NCBI RefSeq assembly: GCF_006149005.1
Contig: NZ_VBSL01000004.1
Location: 493,910-557,909 of the forward strand
Direction: 5' to 3'
Source: Larkinella sp. C7
GTDB lineage: Bacteria; Bacteroidota; Bacteroidia; Cytophagales; Spirosomataceae
DNA: 64,000 bases
Under the pieces are notes generated by a model that was given only the letters and a program-made list of their open reading frames with translations, was not told where the DNA came from and ran no database searches. Of this stretch, positions 18,402-26,920 are shown piece after piece; the first letter of the stretch is position 1; the number at the start of each line of letters is the position of its first letter. The position numbers and the translations under genes were made by a program.

Positions 18402-19477
18402 TGAGCCAATTAAGCGTTTCCACCCCCGGCAGAATCTGTTTGTTCGGCGAACATCTGGATTACCTGGGGCTACCCGTCATTGCCGCAGCCATCAACCGGC
18501 GAATCCGGATTACCGGTTCGCACCGGGCGGATCGGAAAGTGGTGATTAACCTGCCGGATGTTAATGAGTGGGAAGAATTCGAGCTATCCGACGCCAGTCT
18601 GGTGTATACCAAACCGCGCGATTATTTTCGGAGCAGCTACAATATTCTGTTAAAACACGGTTACCGGTTTTCAAAGGGTGTGGAATGTGAAGTTCACGGA
18701 AACATCCCGATCAATTCCGGTACGTCGAGTTCATCGGCCCTGGTGGCTTCCTGGCTGCATTTTCTGATGCGCCTGAGTGACCGTCCGCGGTTGCTGAGTC
18801 GGCAGGAAATTGGCAATCTGGCCAATGAGGCCGAAGTGCTTGAATTTGGCGAACCGGGCGGCATGATGGATCATTATTCCACCGCCATCGGCGATGTGAT
18901 TTACCTGGAGTCGGAACCGCACATTGAAATTGAGGAGTTACGGCCCAAACTCGGTGCTTTCGTGCTGGGCGACTCGCTGGAAGCCAAAGATACGCTGGAT
19001 ATTCTGGGTCGGCTGCGGACCGGCGTCAACGAAATTATTCAGAAAATCAAAGCCGTCAACCCGGAATTTTCGCTCCATACCACGGATGTCCTGGAACTTG
19101 ACGACTACCGCCCTTTTTTATCGGGCGGAGAAAATACGCTGCTGGAAGGCACGGTTTCGAACCGCGATCTCCTTCGCGAAGCCCGGCAGGTGCTGGAATC
19201 AGCCGATCTGGATCACATCCGGCTTGGCAACTTACTCAATCGCCACCACGCCAATCTGCGGGATGCCCAACGCATTTCAACGCCTAAAATCGACCGGATG
19301 CTCGAAGCGGCTTTGAATGCCGGGGCGCTGGGTGGCAAAATCAACGGTTCGGGTGGCGGTGGGTGTATGTTTGCCTACGCACCCGGCCATGCCGGAGCCG
19401 TCGCCGAAGCCATTGAACGCCAGGGGGGTGCGGCCTTTATTATTCGGGTAGACGAAGGCACCAAGGTCGAAGAATAG
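18401..19477 (+). CDS. GHMP sugar kinase (galactokinase-like)
   Basis: The 358-residue protein has the three GHMP motifs: PGRICLFGEHLDYLG near the N-terminus, the ATP-binding loop INSGTSSSSALVA at about 105-117, and GGKINGSGGGGCMFA near the C-terminus. The EHLDY segment resembles the galactokinase sugar-binding motif. GGMMDHYSTAIG probably supplies the catalytic Asp. It should phosphorylate C1 of the imported sugar; galactose, GalNAc, L-fucose or a uronic acid are all possible. Translation overlaps the MFS stop codon by one base. Confidence 0.85.
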   Translation: MSQLSVSTPGRICLFGEHLDYLGLPVIAAAINRRIRITGSHRADRKVVINLPDVNEWEEFELSDASLVYTKPRDYFRSSYNILLKHGYRFSKGVECEVHGNIPINSGTSSSSALVASWLHFLMRLSDRPRLLSRQEIGNLANEAEVLEFGEPGGMMDHYSTAIGDVIYLESEPHIEIEELRPKLGAFVLGDSLEAKDTLDILGRLRTGVNEIIQKIKAVNPEFSLHTTDVLELDDYRPFLSGGENTLLEGTVSNRDLLREARQVLESADLDHIRLGNLLNRHHANLRDAQRISTPKIDRMLEAALNAGALGGKINGSGGGGCMFAYAPGHAGAVAEAIERQGGAAFIIRVDEGTKVEE

Positions 19478-19568
19478 AATAACCGACTGATTATCAATGT
19501 ATATAGATCTAATTTTCTAACTTTCCGAAATGAACAATTTCGGAGAAAAGCGGGTTCTATTACTAGCT

Positions 19569-19602
19569 TTTGCGGGGAAAACGCGCCGGTTTTGTACCTT
19601 TG
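19569..19602 (+). promoter_or_regulatory. Promoter of ispG
   Basis: A -33 box TTTG (19569-19572) and a -7 box TACCTTTG (19595-19602) are separated by 22 bases, close to the Bacteroidetes consensus. The ATG of ispG lies at 19632. Confidence 0.6.
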
Positions 19603-19631
19603 TATCCTCTTCCGCACTCGCTGTTTAGGCC

Positions 19632-21653
19632 ATGCTTGACTTCGCAACACCGTCTTTAATACCACCCGCCGAAAAACCGGCACTCTATTGCAACTCCTTA
19701 ACCGGATATTCCCGTCGCAAAACCATCACGGTTCCCATCGGCAACGTCCCACTGGGCTCTGATTTTCCCATCCGGGTTCAGTCGATGACCACCATCGACA
19801 CCATGAACACCCTGGGTTCGGTCGAGCAGTCGATCAAAATGATCGAAGCGGGCTGCGAATACATCCGGATTACGGCACCCAGCGTCAAGGAAGCCCAAAA
19901 TCTCGAAAACATCCGCAAGGAACTACGCGCCCGGGGCTACACAACACCCCTCGTCGCTGATATTCATTTTACACCCAATGCCGCTGAACTGGCCGCCCGC
20001 ATCGTCGAAAAAGTCCGGATCAATCCCGGCAATTATGCCGACCGGAAGCGGTTTGAAGTCATCGAGTACACCGACGCGTCCTATGCCGCCGAACTGGAAC
20101 GGATTCGGGCCAAATTCCTGCCCCTGATCCGGATTTGCAAGGAATACGGCACGGCCATGCGGATTGGCACCAACCACGGTTCGCTGTCGGACCGGATTCT
20201 GAGTCGCTACGGCGATACGCCCCTCGGCATGGTGGAATCAGCTTTAGAATTTCTGCGGATTTGCGACGATGAAAACTACCACAGCATCGTCCTATCGATG
20301 AAATCCAGCAATCCGCAGGTCATGGTGGAAGCCTACCGCCTGTTGGTTCAGCGGCTGGATGCGGAAGGCTTAAAACCGTATCCGCTGCATCTGGGCGTTA
20401 CCGAAGCGGGGGAAGCGGAAGATGGCCGGATCAAATCGGCTGTCGGCATTGGCACACTGCTGGAAGATGGCCTGGGCGATACCGTCCGGGTTTCCCTGAC
20501 GGAAGATCCCGAACTGGAAGCCCCGGTGGCGCAGGCACTCATCGACCGCTATGCAAAACGGGCGGGCCACAGCCCGATTCCGGAAATCCGGCACTATCCC
20601 ATTCATCCGTATCAGTATACCCGGCGGAAAACCCGCGAAGTGGCCAATTTCGGTGGGGTCAACGTACCGCGCGTGATTGCCGATTATTCCGAAATACCGG
20701 TCACCCACCACGAGCAACTCCGGCCCATCGGCCACTTTTACCTGCCCGTTCCCGACAAATGGCGGATGAACGACCTGGGTGCCGATTACCTCTACACCGG
20801 TTCGCAGCCCGCTTCGTTTATGTTACCCAACGGCTTGAAAGAAATTCTGGATTATGCGGTCTGGCTTTCCGCCACTGATCAGGTTCATACATTTCCCTTG
20901 CTTGACACAAGTACCTACCTGAGCAGTCGGCAAAAACCGGGCGGTTTGCACCCGCTTCTCAATTTTGTTGTGACCCAACTGGGTGACTTTTCGGATGACC
21001 TGGCTAATGCGCTCAGTGAAGATCAACACGTGGTGCTGGTGGTTCGAACGGAAAATACCCACGCGATGGCCGAACTCCGACGATTGTATGTAGAGTTGAT
21101 CAACCGCGGAATTGCCTGCCCGGTCGTTAACCAGAGGAGTTTCCCAGAAAGTCAGGGCGATTCTTTGCAACTCTATGCCGCCACGGACATCGGCGGTTTG
21201 CTGGTCGATGGCCTGGGCGATGGTGCCTGGCTGGCGACCGATTTACTCCCCGATCTCTCACCCGAAGAGCGCCTGGAGACCGCAAACCGGTACAATTCGA
21301 CGGCATTTGGCATTTTGCAGGCGGCACGGACCCGGATGTCGAAGACGGAATACATCTCCTGCCCTTCCTGCGGACGAACGTTGTTCGATTTGCAGGAAAC
21401 CACGGCAATGATCCGTAAACGCACCGATCACCTGAAAGGCATCAAAATCGGCATCATGGGCTGCATCGTCAACGGACCCGGCGAGATGGCCGACGCCGAC
21501 TATGGTTACGTTGGAATCGGGAAAGATAAAATTTCGTTGTACCGGGGTCAGCAGGTGATCAAAAAGTCGGTCACCGCCGAACGCGCCGTCGATGAACTGA
21601 TTGAATTGATTAAGGAAGATGGCCGCTGGAATGAACCGGAATCTGAGTTATAA
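19632..21653 (+). CDS. ispG: 4-hydroxy-3-methylbut-2-enyl-diphosphate synthase, long three-domain form
   Basis: The 673-residue enzyme catalyses the penultimate step of the MEP isoprenoid pathway with a [4Fe-4S] cluster. The N-terminal TIM barrel (VQSMTTIDTMNT, VADIHFTP, RINPGNY, GTNHGSLSDR) is followed by a roughly 270-residue inserted domain. The C-terminal cluster domain has SCPSCGRTL (about 575) and MGCIVNGPGEMADADYGYVG (about 608). The insertion marks the plant/Bacteroidetes/Chlorobi-type IspG, so the length is normal. A good promoter precedes it. AT-rich repeats follow before a small membrane protein gene. Confidence 0.96.
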   Translation: MLDFATPSLIPPAEKPALYCNSLTGYSRRKTITVPIGNVPLGSDFPIRVQSMTTIDTMNTLGSVEQSIKMIEAGCEYIRITAPSVKEAQNLENIRKELRARGYTTPLVADIHFTPNAAELAARIVEKVRINPGNYADRKRFEVIEYTDASYAAELERIRAKFLPLIRICKEYGTAMRIGTNHGSLSDRILSRYGDTPLGMVESALEFLRICDDENYHSIVLSMKSSNPQVMVEAYRLLVQRLDAEGLKPYPLHLGVTEAGEAEDGRIKSAVGIGTLLEDGLGDTVRVSLTEDPELEAPVAQALIDRYAKRAGHSPIPEIRHYPIHPYQYTRRKTREVANFGGVNVPRVIADYSEIPVTHHEQLRPIGHFYLPVPDKWRMNDLGADYLYTGSQPASFMLPNGLKEILDYAVWLSATDQVHTFPLLDTSTYLSSRQKPGGLHPLLNFVVTQLGDFSDDLANALSEDQHVVLVVRTENTHAMAELRRLYVELINRGIACPVVNQRSFPESQGDSLQLYAATDIGGLLVDGLGDGAWLATDLLPDLSPEERLETANRYNSTAFGILQAARTRMSKTEYISCPSCGRTLFDLQETTAMIRKRTDHLKGIKIGIMGCIVNGPGEMADADYGYVGIGKDKISLYRGQQVIKKSVTAERAVDELIELIKEDGRWNEPESEL

Positions 21654-21729
21654 ATTAAGAATTAAGAGTGAAGAGTTAACCAAATCACTTGACCATCAAT
21701 TCTTAATTCCTCACTCATAACTCTTCACT
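21653..21729. repeat. AT-rich interleaved inverted repeats
   Basis: AATTAAGAATT (21653-21663) is complementary to 21698-21708, and AGTGAAGAGTTA (21667-21678) to 21718-21729. The arms are interleaved rather than nested, a pseudoknot-like order. The words resemble those of the repeat at 14172-14237. The element lies between ispG and a small membrane protein gene. Confidence 0.55.
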
Positions 21730-21738
21730 AAAAATATT

Positions 21739-21927
21739 ATGTCCAAAATAGGAGATTATTTCAAGTTGGGTGACGTTTTCCGGTATTTCTACCGGGTTTT
21801 TCAGAAACCGGACCCCAGTCGCCCGACGAACACCAACATTCGCATGATGCACGGGATCAACCGGATTTCCATCATCATGTTTCTGTTCTGTCTGATTGTG
21901 ATGATTGTCAGAGCCATTATGCGATGA
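21739..21927 (+). CDS. Small single-pass membrane protein (DUF6728-like)
   Basis: This 62-residue protein has a soluble N-terminus (KLGDVFRYFYRVFQKPDPSR), an RMMHGINRIS segment and one hydrophobic helix (IIMFLFCLIVMIV) near the C-terminus. I recall this layout from a conserved Bacteroidetes small-protein family, DUF6728, of unknown function, but could not check it. The stop overlaps the start of the MmcQ/YjbR gene by four bases (ATGA), which supports that it is translated. Confidence 0.72.
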   Translation: MSKIGDYFKLGDVFRYFYRVFQKPDPSRPTNTNIRMMHGINRISIIMFLFCLIVMIVRAIMR

Positions 21928-22277
21928 ACATTGAAACGCTGCGCACTTACTGCCTGAGCAAACCCGGCGCCAACGAGTCATTCCCCTTCGGTGAAGATAC
22001 GCTGGTTTTTAAGGTTGGCGGCAAGGTGTTCGCCTTGACGTCGCTGGATGCCCGCCCGCTGTCGGTCAATCTGAAATGCAACCCCGAACTGGCCGTCGAG
22101 TTGCGCGAGCAATACGATTCAGTTCGGCCCGGTTATCACATGAATAAAGTACACTGGAATACCGTTATCATCGACGGAACGGTTCGGGAAAGTGATCTGA
22201 AAAAATGGATCGATCATTCCTACGAACTGATTGTTGCCAGTCTACCCAAATCGGTTCGGCAGGAATTGGAAAAATAG
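21924..22277 (+). CDS. MmcQ/YjbR family protein
   Basis: The 117-residue protein has the compact YjbR fold signatures: KPGANESFPFGEDTLVFKVGGKVFAL, LSVNLKCNPE and the C-terminal HMNKVHWNTVII/DHSYELIVASLPK. Members resemble a double-wing DNA-binding fold, but no biochemical role is established. It is translationally coupled to the small membrane protein upstream and followed by a short T-tract terminator. Confidence 0.9.
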   Translation: MNIETLRTYCLSKPGANESFPFGEDTLVFKVGGKVFALTSLDARPLSVNLKCNPELAVELREQYDSVRPGYHMNKVHWNTVIIDGTVRESDLKKWIDHSYELIVASLPKSVRQELEK

Positions 22278-22281
22278 GAAA

Positions 22282-22304
22282 CGGGTTGCAAAAACCCGGT
22301 TTTT
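22282..22304 (+). terminator. Intrinsic terminator behind the MmcQ/YjbR gene
   Basis: CGGGTT (22282-22287) pairs with AACCCG (22293-22298) around a 5-base loop, followed by GTTTTT. The stem is short but correctly placed five bases after the stop codon. Confidence 0.55.
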
Positions 22305-22341
22305 CAGCTAGTTTACAGTAGTTTTCTGAAAGCTTCAGGTT

Positions 22342-22890
22342 ATGGAAGTTGCGCTGATAGGATTCTTCTTTATTTTCTACCTGGTTGTTCGGTATTTCGT
22401 GATCGACCATGACACGCAGGCGGAAAAAGACCGTCTTCGGTTTGCCGAGGGCATCACGCTCGTCCAGTTCCACCGCTATGATGAAGCGTTTGCCTACTTC
22501 GATCAGGCCGTTAAACAACACCCCAAATCGTCCCTGGCGTTTGCCTACCGGGGCAAATGCCACCTGCGGAATGAAAATGCGTATTCGGCCCTTTTCGATC
22601 TGACGATTGCCCTCAGCCTGGACAATACCATTCCCGATTCGTATCTGGACAAAGGTATCGCTCTGTACCAACTGAATCAGTTTGGTGAAGCTTTCAAGGA
22701 GTTTGACAAAGCGGTCTGGTATTTCCGGGGGCAGCAACCCGACGCCATTCGCTGGCGGGCATTGGCCCGGATGCAGCTCGACCAGTATGGTCCGGCCCAG
22801 AAAGACCTGATCCGGGCCATCGAGCTGGGTGACGAAAATTCGGCGTATCTGCTGAAACAACCGCCGTTCTCGAACGTCATTTATTCCTGA
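22342..22890 (+). CDS. Membrane-anchored TPR protein
   Basis: The 182-residue protein has an N-terminal helix (VALIGFFFIFYLVVRYFV) and about four tetratricopeptide units (for example YDEAFAYFDQAVKQHPKSSLAFAYRGKCH and LDKGIALYQLNQFGEAFKEFDKAV). TPRs mediate protein-protein contacts, and the partner is unknown. The short N-terminus followed by many charged residues suggests the TPRs face the cytoplasm, but topology is uncertain. The gene converges with the thioredoxin-like gene. Confidence 0.8.
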   Translation: MEVALIGFFFIFYLVVRYFVIDHDTQAEKDRLRFAEGITLVQFHRYDEAFAYFDQAVKQHPKSSLAFAYRGKCHLRNENAYSALFDLTIALSLDNTIPDSYLDKGIALYQLNQFGEAFKEFDKAVWYFRGQQPDAIRWRALARMQLDQYGPAQKDLIRAIELGDENSAYLLKQPPFSNVIYS

Positions 22891-22893
22891 CGG

Positions 22894-24093
22894 TTATTTT
22901 AATCGGCTAATCTGCTCCGTATTCCGCTTCGTATCGATTTTGGCGGCTTTCGCCATCTCCAGTGACTTTTGCGCAGCTTTCAACCCCTCGGCGGTTTTCC
23001 CACCCCGGCGATAGACCTCAGCCAGTTCAAAATACAAATCAGCCTGCTCGGCGGGGCTTTTTGCCTGCGGAATGGCTCTGTTGGCCCAACGGGCTACCGT
23101 CGGCGCATCGCTGGCATCCGGGCTTTTCCGGTTGAATAACCGAATCACATACAGGTATTCCGGCGTTGAGAACTGGTTCTGGGCAATGTGATCGTCCATT
23201 CGGGAAGCGGCTTTGGTGGCCTGACCCGCCCGAAAATACGCGTTGATTTCGGGCAGCAGCGTGCGGTTGCTGGCGACGCGTCCGTCGATACCCACTTGCT
23301 GAAGCTGGTTACGAATGGTGATGATTTTAGCGGCCGGATACTGATTTCCCCGGCTGCTGTATAACGAAGACATGAGAATATTCTCCGCCACCGTTTTGAC
23401 CTGCTCCGCGCCGTTGGGTTTGATAAATTGATCGAGGTGGCCGATCATGTACTGAAAAAGCGGGTTGTCGACGTCCAGAATCAGCTTCTGCAACACGAGC
23501 CAGTTCGTTGGGTTCGCATACGTATTGGCGGCTTGCCGGGTGGCATACTCGTTCATCACCCGGATGTTCGTCACCGTGTCACGCGTCACCCGCGCATACA
23601 TCCCGTAATCGATCAGGAAATTTGGGGAGCGCTCCCCATCTTCAAACCGTTTCCGCATGGCCGACGACCGGATTTCCGGATTGAGTGCGGTGGTTCCGTG
23701 TCGAATCACCTCATCCGTCGAGTTGTTACTCATCGCCATGTGAATGAGGTCTCCCTGCGAATTAAAATACAAAAACAGCGGCAGGGAGGGAACAAACAGG
23801 CGGTTTTTATCCAGAAAAGCGATGGTACTCTTGTCAGAAATATCGATTTTGGTACTAACGAAGCGAGTGTTGTAGAATTTCCCTACGGTTTTGTTCGCAA
23901 ACGTGGGAATAAAACTCTGGCAAACGTGGCAGGTTTCCGAATACACTTCCACAAAAACCGGCTTTTTGGCTTTTCGGGCCGCACTCAAAACCGCCGTCAA
24001 TGGCTCCTTCCGAAACTGCACCCCCTGCCCAACGGCCAAACCGATCGTCAGCCAAACAACTATTAAAAAGGCACTTAAAATTCTCATAACCAA
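22894..24093 (-). CDS. Secreted thioredoxin-fold protein with C-terminal helical repeats
   Basis: The 399-residue protein has a signal peptide (MRILSAFLIVVWLTIGLAVGQ), then a thioredoxin-like domain with SETCHVCQSF, whose CHVC matches the CxxC redox motif. The cis-Pro region VPSLPLFLYFNSQG follows. The second half (from about residue 150) is helical and TPR-like, ending in EQADLYFELAEVYRRGGKTAEGLKAAQKSLEMA. It is probably a periplasmic disulfide reductase or isomerase. Translation may start at either of two Met codons (24093 or 24087). Confidence 0.85.
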   Translation of the reverse strand: MVMRILSAFLIVVWLTIGLAVGQGVQFRKEPLTAVLSAARKAKKPVFVEVYSETCHVCQSFIPTFANKTVGKFYNTRFVSTKIDISDKSTIAFLDKNRLFVPSLPLFLYFNSQGDLIHMAMSNNSTDEVIRHGTTALNPEIRSSAMRKRFEDGERSPNFLIDYGMYARVTRDTVTNIRVMNEYATRQAANTYANPTNWLVLQKLILDVDNPLFQYMIGHLDQFIKPNGAEQVKTVAENILMSSLYSSRGNQYPAAKIITIRNQLQQVGIDGRVASNRTLLPEINAYFRAGQATKAASRMDDHIAQNQFSTPEYLYVIRLFNRKSPDASDAPTVARWANRAIPQAKSPAEQADLYFELAEVYRRGGKTAEGLKAAQKSLEMAKAAKIDTKRNTEQISRLK

Positions 24094-24115
24094 GGCATTA
24101 ATGTATGGCTTATGG

Positions 24116-24177
24116 TTTAGGATTTATCGTTGGCTAACGCATTCTGATGTGTTCACTAGCCCATGATAAATCCTAAA
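24116..24177 (-). terminator. Inverted repeat behind gldC
   Basis: TTTAGGATTTATC (24116-24128) pairs with GATAAATCCTAAA (24165-24177). The stem extends by about five more base pairs past a single bulged G. It lies between the end of gldC and the next gene on the same strand, and has no strong T tract. Confidence 0.55.
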
Positions 24178-24193
24178 CATAAACTCGAAATTG

Positions 24194-24544
24194 CTACGAC
24201 TGCTTCTGCTGCTCGCGGTATTCTTCCTCTACTTTTTTGCTCAAGGCCCGGCAGAGGTTGTCGATCTGGTCGGCCATCGACTGGTCGCCCGTGGCCGTCA
24301 CGATGGTGTCGGCGAGGCTGCCGAGCACTTCCACGCAAAACCGCTTCATGTCGGTCACGGCCATGTCTTTGGTCCACAGATTCAGCCGCAGCGTTCCCTG
24401 GTTGTAATGATCCCATACCGACACCACCACCGCCTTGGTATCACTCAGTCCTTCATTGGGATTATCGGTCGCGTTCCAGAAAATTTTTTCGGGGATATTG
24501 TGGTCGTCTAATTCAACCGCAAAATTGATTTCTGATTTTTTCAT
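24194..24544 (-). CDS. gldC: Gliding motility protein GldC
   Basis: The 116-residue cytoplasmic protein begins MKKSEINFAVELDDHNIPEKIFW and contains WDHYNQGTLRLNLWTKDMAV and ADTIVTATGD, which match GldC of the Bacteroidetes gliding machinery (SbmA/GldC family). GldC is not a core component of type IX secretion but supports gliding. The frame extends 19 codons upstream to 24601; that part reads through a terminator hairpin (24565-24591), so the Met at 24544 is used. No other gld genes are in the window. Confidence 0.88.
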   Translation of the reverse strand: MKKSEINFAVELDDHNIPEKIFWNATDNPNEGLSDTKAVVVSVWDHYNQGTLRLNLWTKDMAVTDMKRFCVEVLGSLADTIVTATGDQSMADQIDNLCRALSKKVEEEYREQQKQS

Positions 24545-24564
24545 CGTTTGCTTTTCAGTACAGT

Positions 24565-24591
24565 AAAAAACTCCGCCAACCCAGGCGGAGT
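24565..24591 (-). terminator. Intrinsic terminator between the DUF4197 gene and gldC
   Basis: ACTCCGCC (24570-24577) pairs with GGCGGAGT (24584-24591). On the minus strand the hairpin is followed by TTTTT (24569-24565). It ends about 20 bases before the gldC start codon, so gldC depends on a very close promoter or on read-through. Confidence 0.75.
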
Positions 24592-24708
24592 CGTCAAACA
24601 ACGATCCCGCCCCCAGCGGAGTTTTAAGACTTCAAAGGTAACCATTTGTGGGACGGATTTGCAATCCTACCCCGACGATTCAAAACCAAAAAACCTCTAA
24701 ATTTAGGT

Positions 24709-25461
24709 TTACTGCTGACCAAACACCTTCTTCAACAAATCGGTGACGCGAGCCGCCGGATTTTCGCGGATTTGTTTCTCTTCCTGGGCAACCAGCGTAA
24801 AAATACCGTCAACGGCTTTCGTGGCGGCATAATTGGTCAGATCCGGATTGACTTTCGTGGTTGCGATGGGCAATTTGTTATACGTACGAACCAGATCCCC
24901 GTAATAGCGGGTGGCGTTGTTTTTTTTCAACGTGCTGTCGATCACCGGCGTAAAAGCCGCCATCAACTGGTCCGACGTGGTACGCTTCAGGTATTGCGTG
25001 GCCGCATTGTCCTGCCCCCGTAAAATACCGACGGCATCCTGAATGCTCATCGACGTCAGCGCATTCAGAAAAATGGGTTTCGCCTTTTTGGCCGCATCTT
25101 CCGCCGAACGGTTGAGCGACATGATAAACTGATCGACCTGTTTTCCCATGCCGAGTTTCCGCAGGGCCGATTCCACCTTCTGGGCTTCCGGCGGCATCAG
25201 AATCTTGATCAGCGTGTTTTTGTAATATCCATCCACCGCCGAAGCCTGATCGGAGCCTTTGCTGATCCCGATCCGGAGGGCTTCTTTCAATCCATTGGCA
25301 ATTTCATCATTGGATGAGCTTCCGCCCGAAGCGACATCGCCTACTTTATCCAGAATTTGTCCGAAGATACCCTTCTTTTTCGGTTGGGTTGAATCGGACT
25401 GGGCCATTGCGGCACCGGAATAACCGGCAAGCAAGAGGGCAAAAAGGACTGTTTTTTTCAT
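24709..25461 (-). CDS. Secreted DUF4197 family protein
   Basis: The 250-residue protein has a signal peptide (MKKTVLFALLLAGYSGAAMAQ) and the DUF4197 pattern: NGLKEALRIGISKGSDQAS, GYYKNTLIKILMPPEAQKVE and GIFTLVAQEEKQIRENPAARVTDLLKKVFG. The domain is common in proteobacterial and Bacteroidetes exported proteins, but has no known function. It is mostly alpha-helical. The start at 25461 was chosen because the longer frame (from 25515) places charged residues before the signal peptide. A divergent promoter region of about 190 bases separates it from cinA. Confidence 0.87.
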   Translation of the reverse strand: MKKTVLFALLLAGYSGAAMAQSDSTQPKKKGIFGQILDKVGDVASGGSSSNDEIANGLKEALRIGISKGSDQASAVDGYYKNTLIKILMPPEAQKVESALRKLGMGKQVDQFIMSLNRSAEDAAKKAKPIFLNALTSMSIQDAVGILRGQDNAATQYLKRTTSDQLMAAFTPVIDSTLKKNNATRYYGDLVRTYNKLPIATTKVNPDLTNYAATKAVDGIFTLVAQEEKQIRENPAARVTDLLKKVFGQQ

Positions 25462-25655
25462 GTGCTTCTCAGGTTGATTCTCTTTGTGAAACGTTCGCCG
25501 ATGGCTGGTCGGCAAAAGATAAACCGTTTTTTTACGTATTTTTGGCTCGAAAGACAGCGTTCTGCTGTTAGTTTGTCAATCGGCCTTTCTCTATAAGACA
25601 GCAAAACTGATAAAAAGTAAAGGGTCGAGCCACAAAAACTTGTAGATTTTTTTTC

Positions 25656-26909
25656 ATGAAACCCATCCTGGCCGAAATTATAACGATTGGTGACGAAATA
25701 CTGTTTGGACAAATTACCGATACCAACACCCAATGGATTGGGGCGGAATTGACAAAAATCGGAATCCGGACCGTCCGAAAATCGTCGGTTGGCGATCAGA
25801 AAGAAGCCATTCTGAACATCCTGAAAGAAGCGACCGAACGCGCCGATCTGGTCATTCTGACTGGTGGTCTCGGCCCCACCAAGGATGACATTACGAAAGT
25901 CACGATTTGCGAGTATTTTAATACGACCCTCGAACGAAATCCCGAAGCACTGGCGTTTGTGACGAAGTTCTTTGAAAGCCGGGGCCGTTCGATTACCGAA
26001 ATAAACGCCAAACAGGCCGATCTGCCCCTCAACTGTACTTACGTGCCGAATGACTGGGGAACCGCGCCGGGCATGTGGTTCAATGAAAATGAAACCATTT
26101 ATGTCTCCCTGCCGGGCGTACCGTTTGAAATGAAGAACCTCATGCAATATCGGATCATTCCGATGTTGCAAAACCAGTTTGAAACGCCGACGATCGTTCA
26201 TAAAATGATTCGGACGGTGGGAATCGGCGAGTCTTTTCTGGCCGAAACAATTGCCAACTGGGAAGATGCGCTGCCCGCACACATCAAACTGGCCTACCTG
26301 CCCCATTTTGGCCAGGTGCGGCTGCGGCTCACCGGAACCGGCAGCGATCCGGTGGTGCTGAAACAGGAAATCGATGAACAGGTCGAAGCCGTTCTGCCGT
26401 TGATCCAGCCTTTTGTGTTTGGGTATGACGACGATGAACTGGAAACGAAAGTGGCGCAGTTGTTGTCCGAAAGAAACTGGATGCTGGCTACCGCCGAAAG
26501 CTGCACGGGCGGTTTTGTGGCAAGTCAGATGACCAAATACGCCGGTTCGTCCCGGTATTTTGTCGGCGGGGTAGTCAGTTACAGCAATACCGTTAAGGTC
26601 AACCAGTTGGGTGTTCAACCGGAGACCCTGAGCCAGTTCGGCGCGGTCAGTGAACAAACCGTGCGGGAGATGGCGGAAGGCGTTCGAACGAGGCTGGGTG
26701 CCAACGTCGGTATTGCCACCAGCGGGATTGCCGGCCCCGACGGTGGAACCCCCGAAAAACCAGTTGGTACGATCTGGATTGCCTGTTCGACCGAAAAACA
26801 GACCGTCGCCCGCTTGCTGAAACTGGGGCCTTACCGCGAGCAGAATATTCAGAACACGTCGGTTCAAGTCTTAAACCTTCTCCGGCAAACGTTGCTGGAA
26901 GAAAAATAA
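25656..26909 (+). CDS. cinA: CinA-like protein (competence/damage-inducible; NMN deamidase domain)
   Basis: The 417-residue protein has the N-terminal MoeA/MogA-like domain (AEIITIGDEILFGQITDTN, LTGGLGPTKDD) and the C-terminal PncC amidase domain (TAESCTGGFVASQMT, GVVSYSNTVK, TSGIAGPDGGTPEKPVGTIWIA). The C-terminal domain deamidates nicotinamide mononucleotide; the N-terminal domain in relatives has ADP-ribose pyrophosphatase activity. The E2 gene starts 11 bases after the stop, so they probably share a transcript. Confidence 0.95.
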   Translation: MKPILAEIITIGDEILFGQITDTNTQWIGAELTKIGIRTVRKSSVGDQKEAILNILKEATERADLVILTGGLGPTKDDITKVTICEYFNTTLERNPEALAFVTKFFESRGRSITEINAKQADLPLNCTYVPNDWGTAPGMWFNENETIYVSLPGVPFEMKNLMQYRIIPMLQNQFETPTIVHKMIRTVGIGESFLAETIANWEDALPAHIKLAYLPHFGQVRLRLTGTGSDPVVLKQEIDEQVEAVLPLIQPFVFGYDDDELETKVAQLLSERNWMLATAESCTGGFVASQMTKYAGSSRYFVGGVVSYSNTVKVNQLGVQPETLSQFGAVSEQTVREMAEGVRTRLGANVGIATSGIAGPDGGTPEKPVGTIWIACSTEKQTVARLLKLGPYREQNIQNTSVQVLNLLRQTLLEEK

Positions 26910-26920
26910 ACTCACTGCCA

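Noticed and set aside
25458-26867. A 469-codon open frame antisense to cinA
   Set aside because: cinA is conserved over its full length; the antisense product shows no family features and is rich in His/Gln/Arg as expected for a shadow frame.
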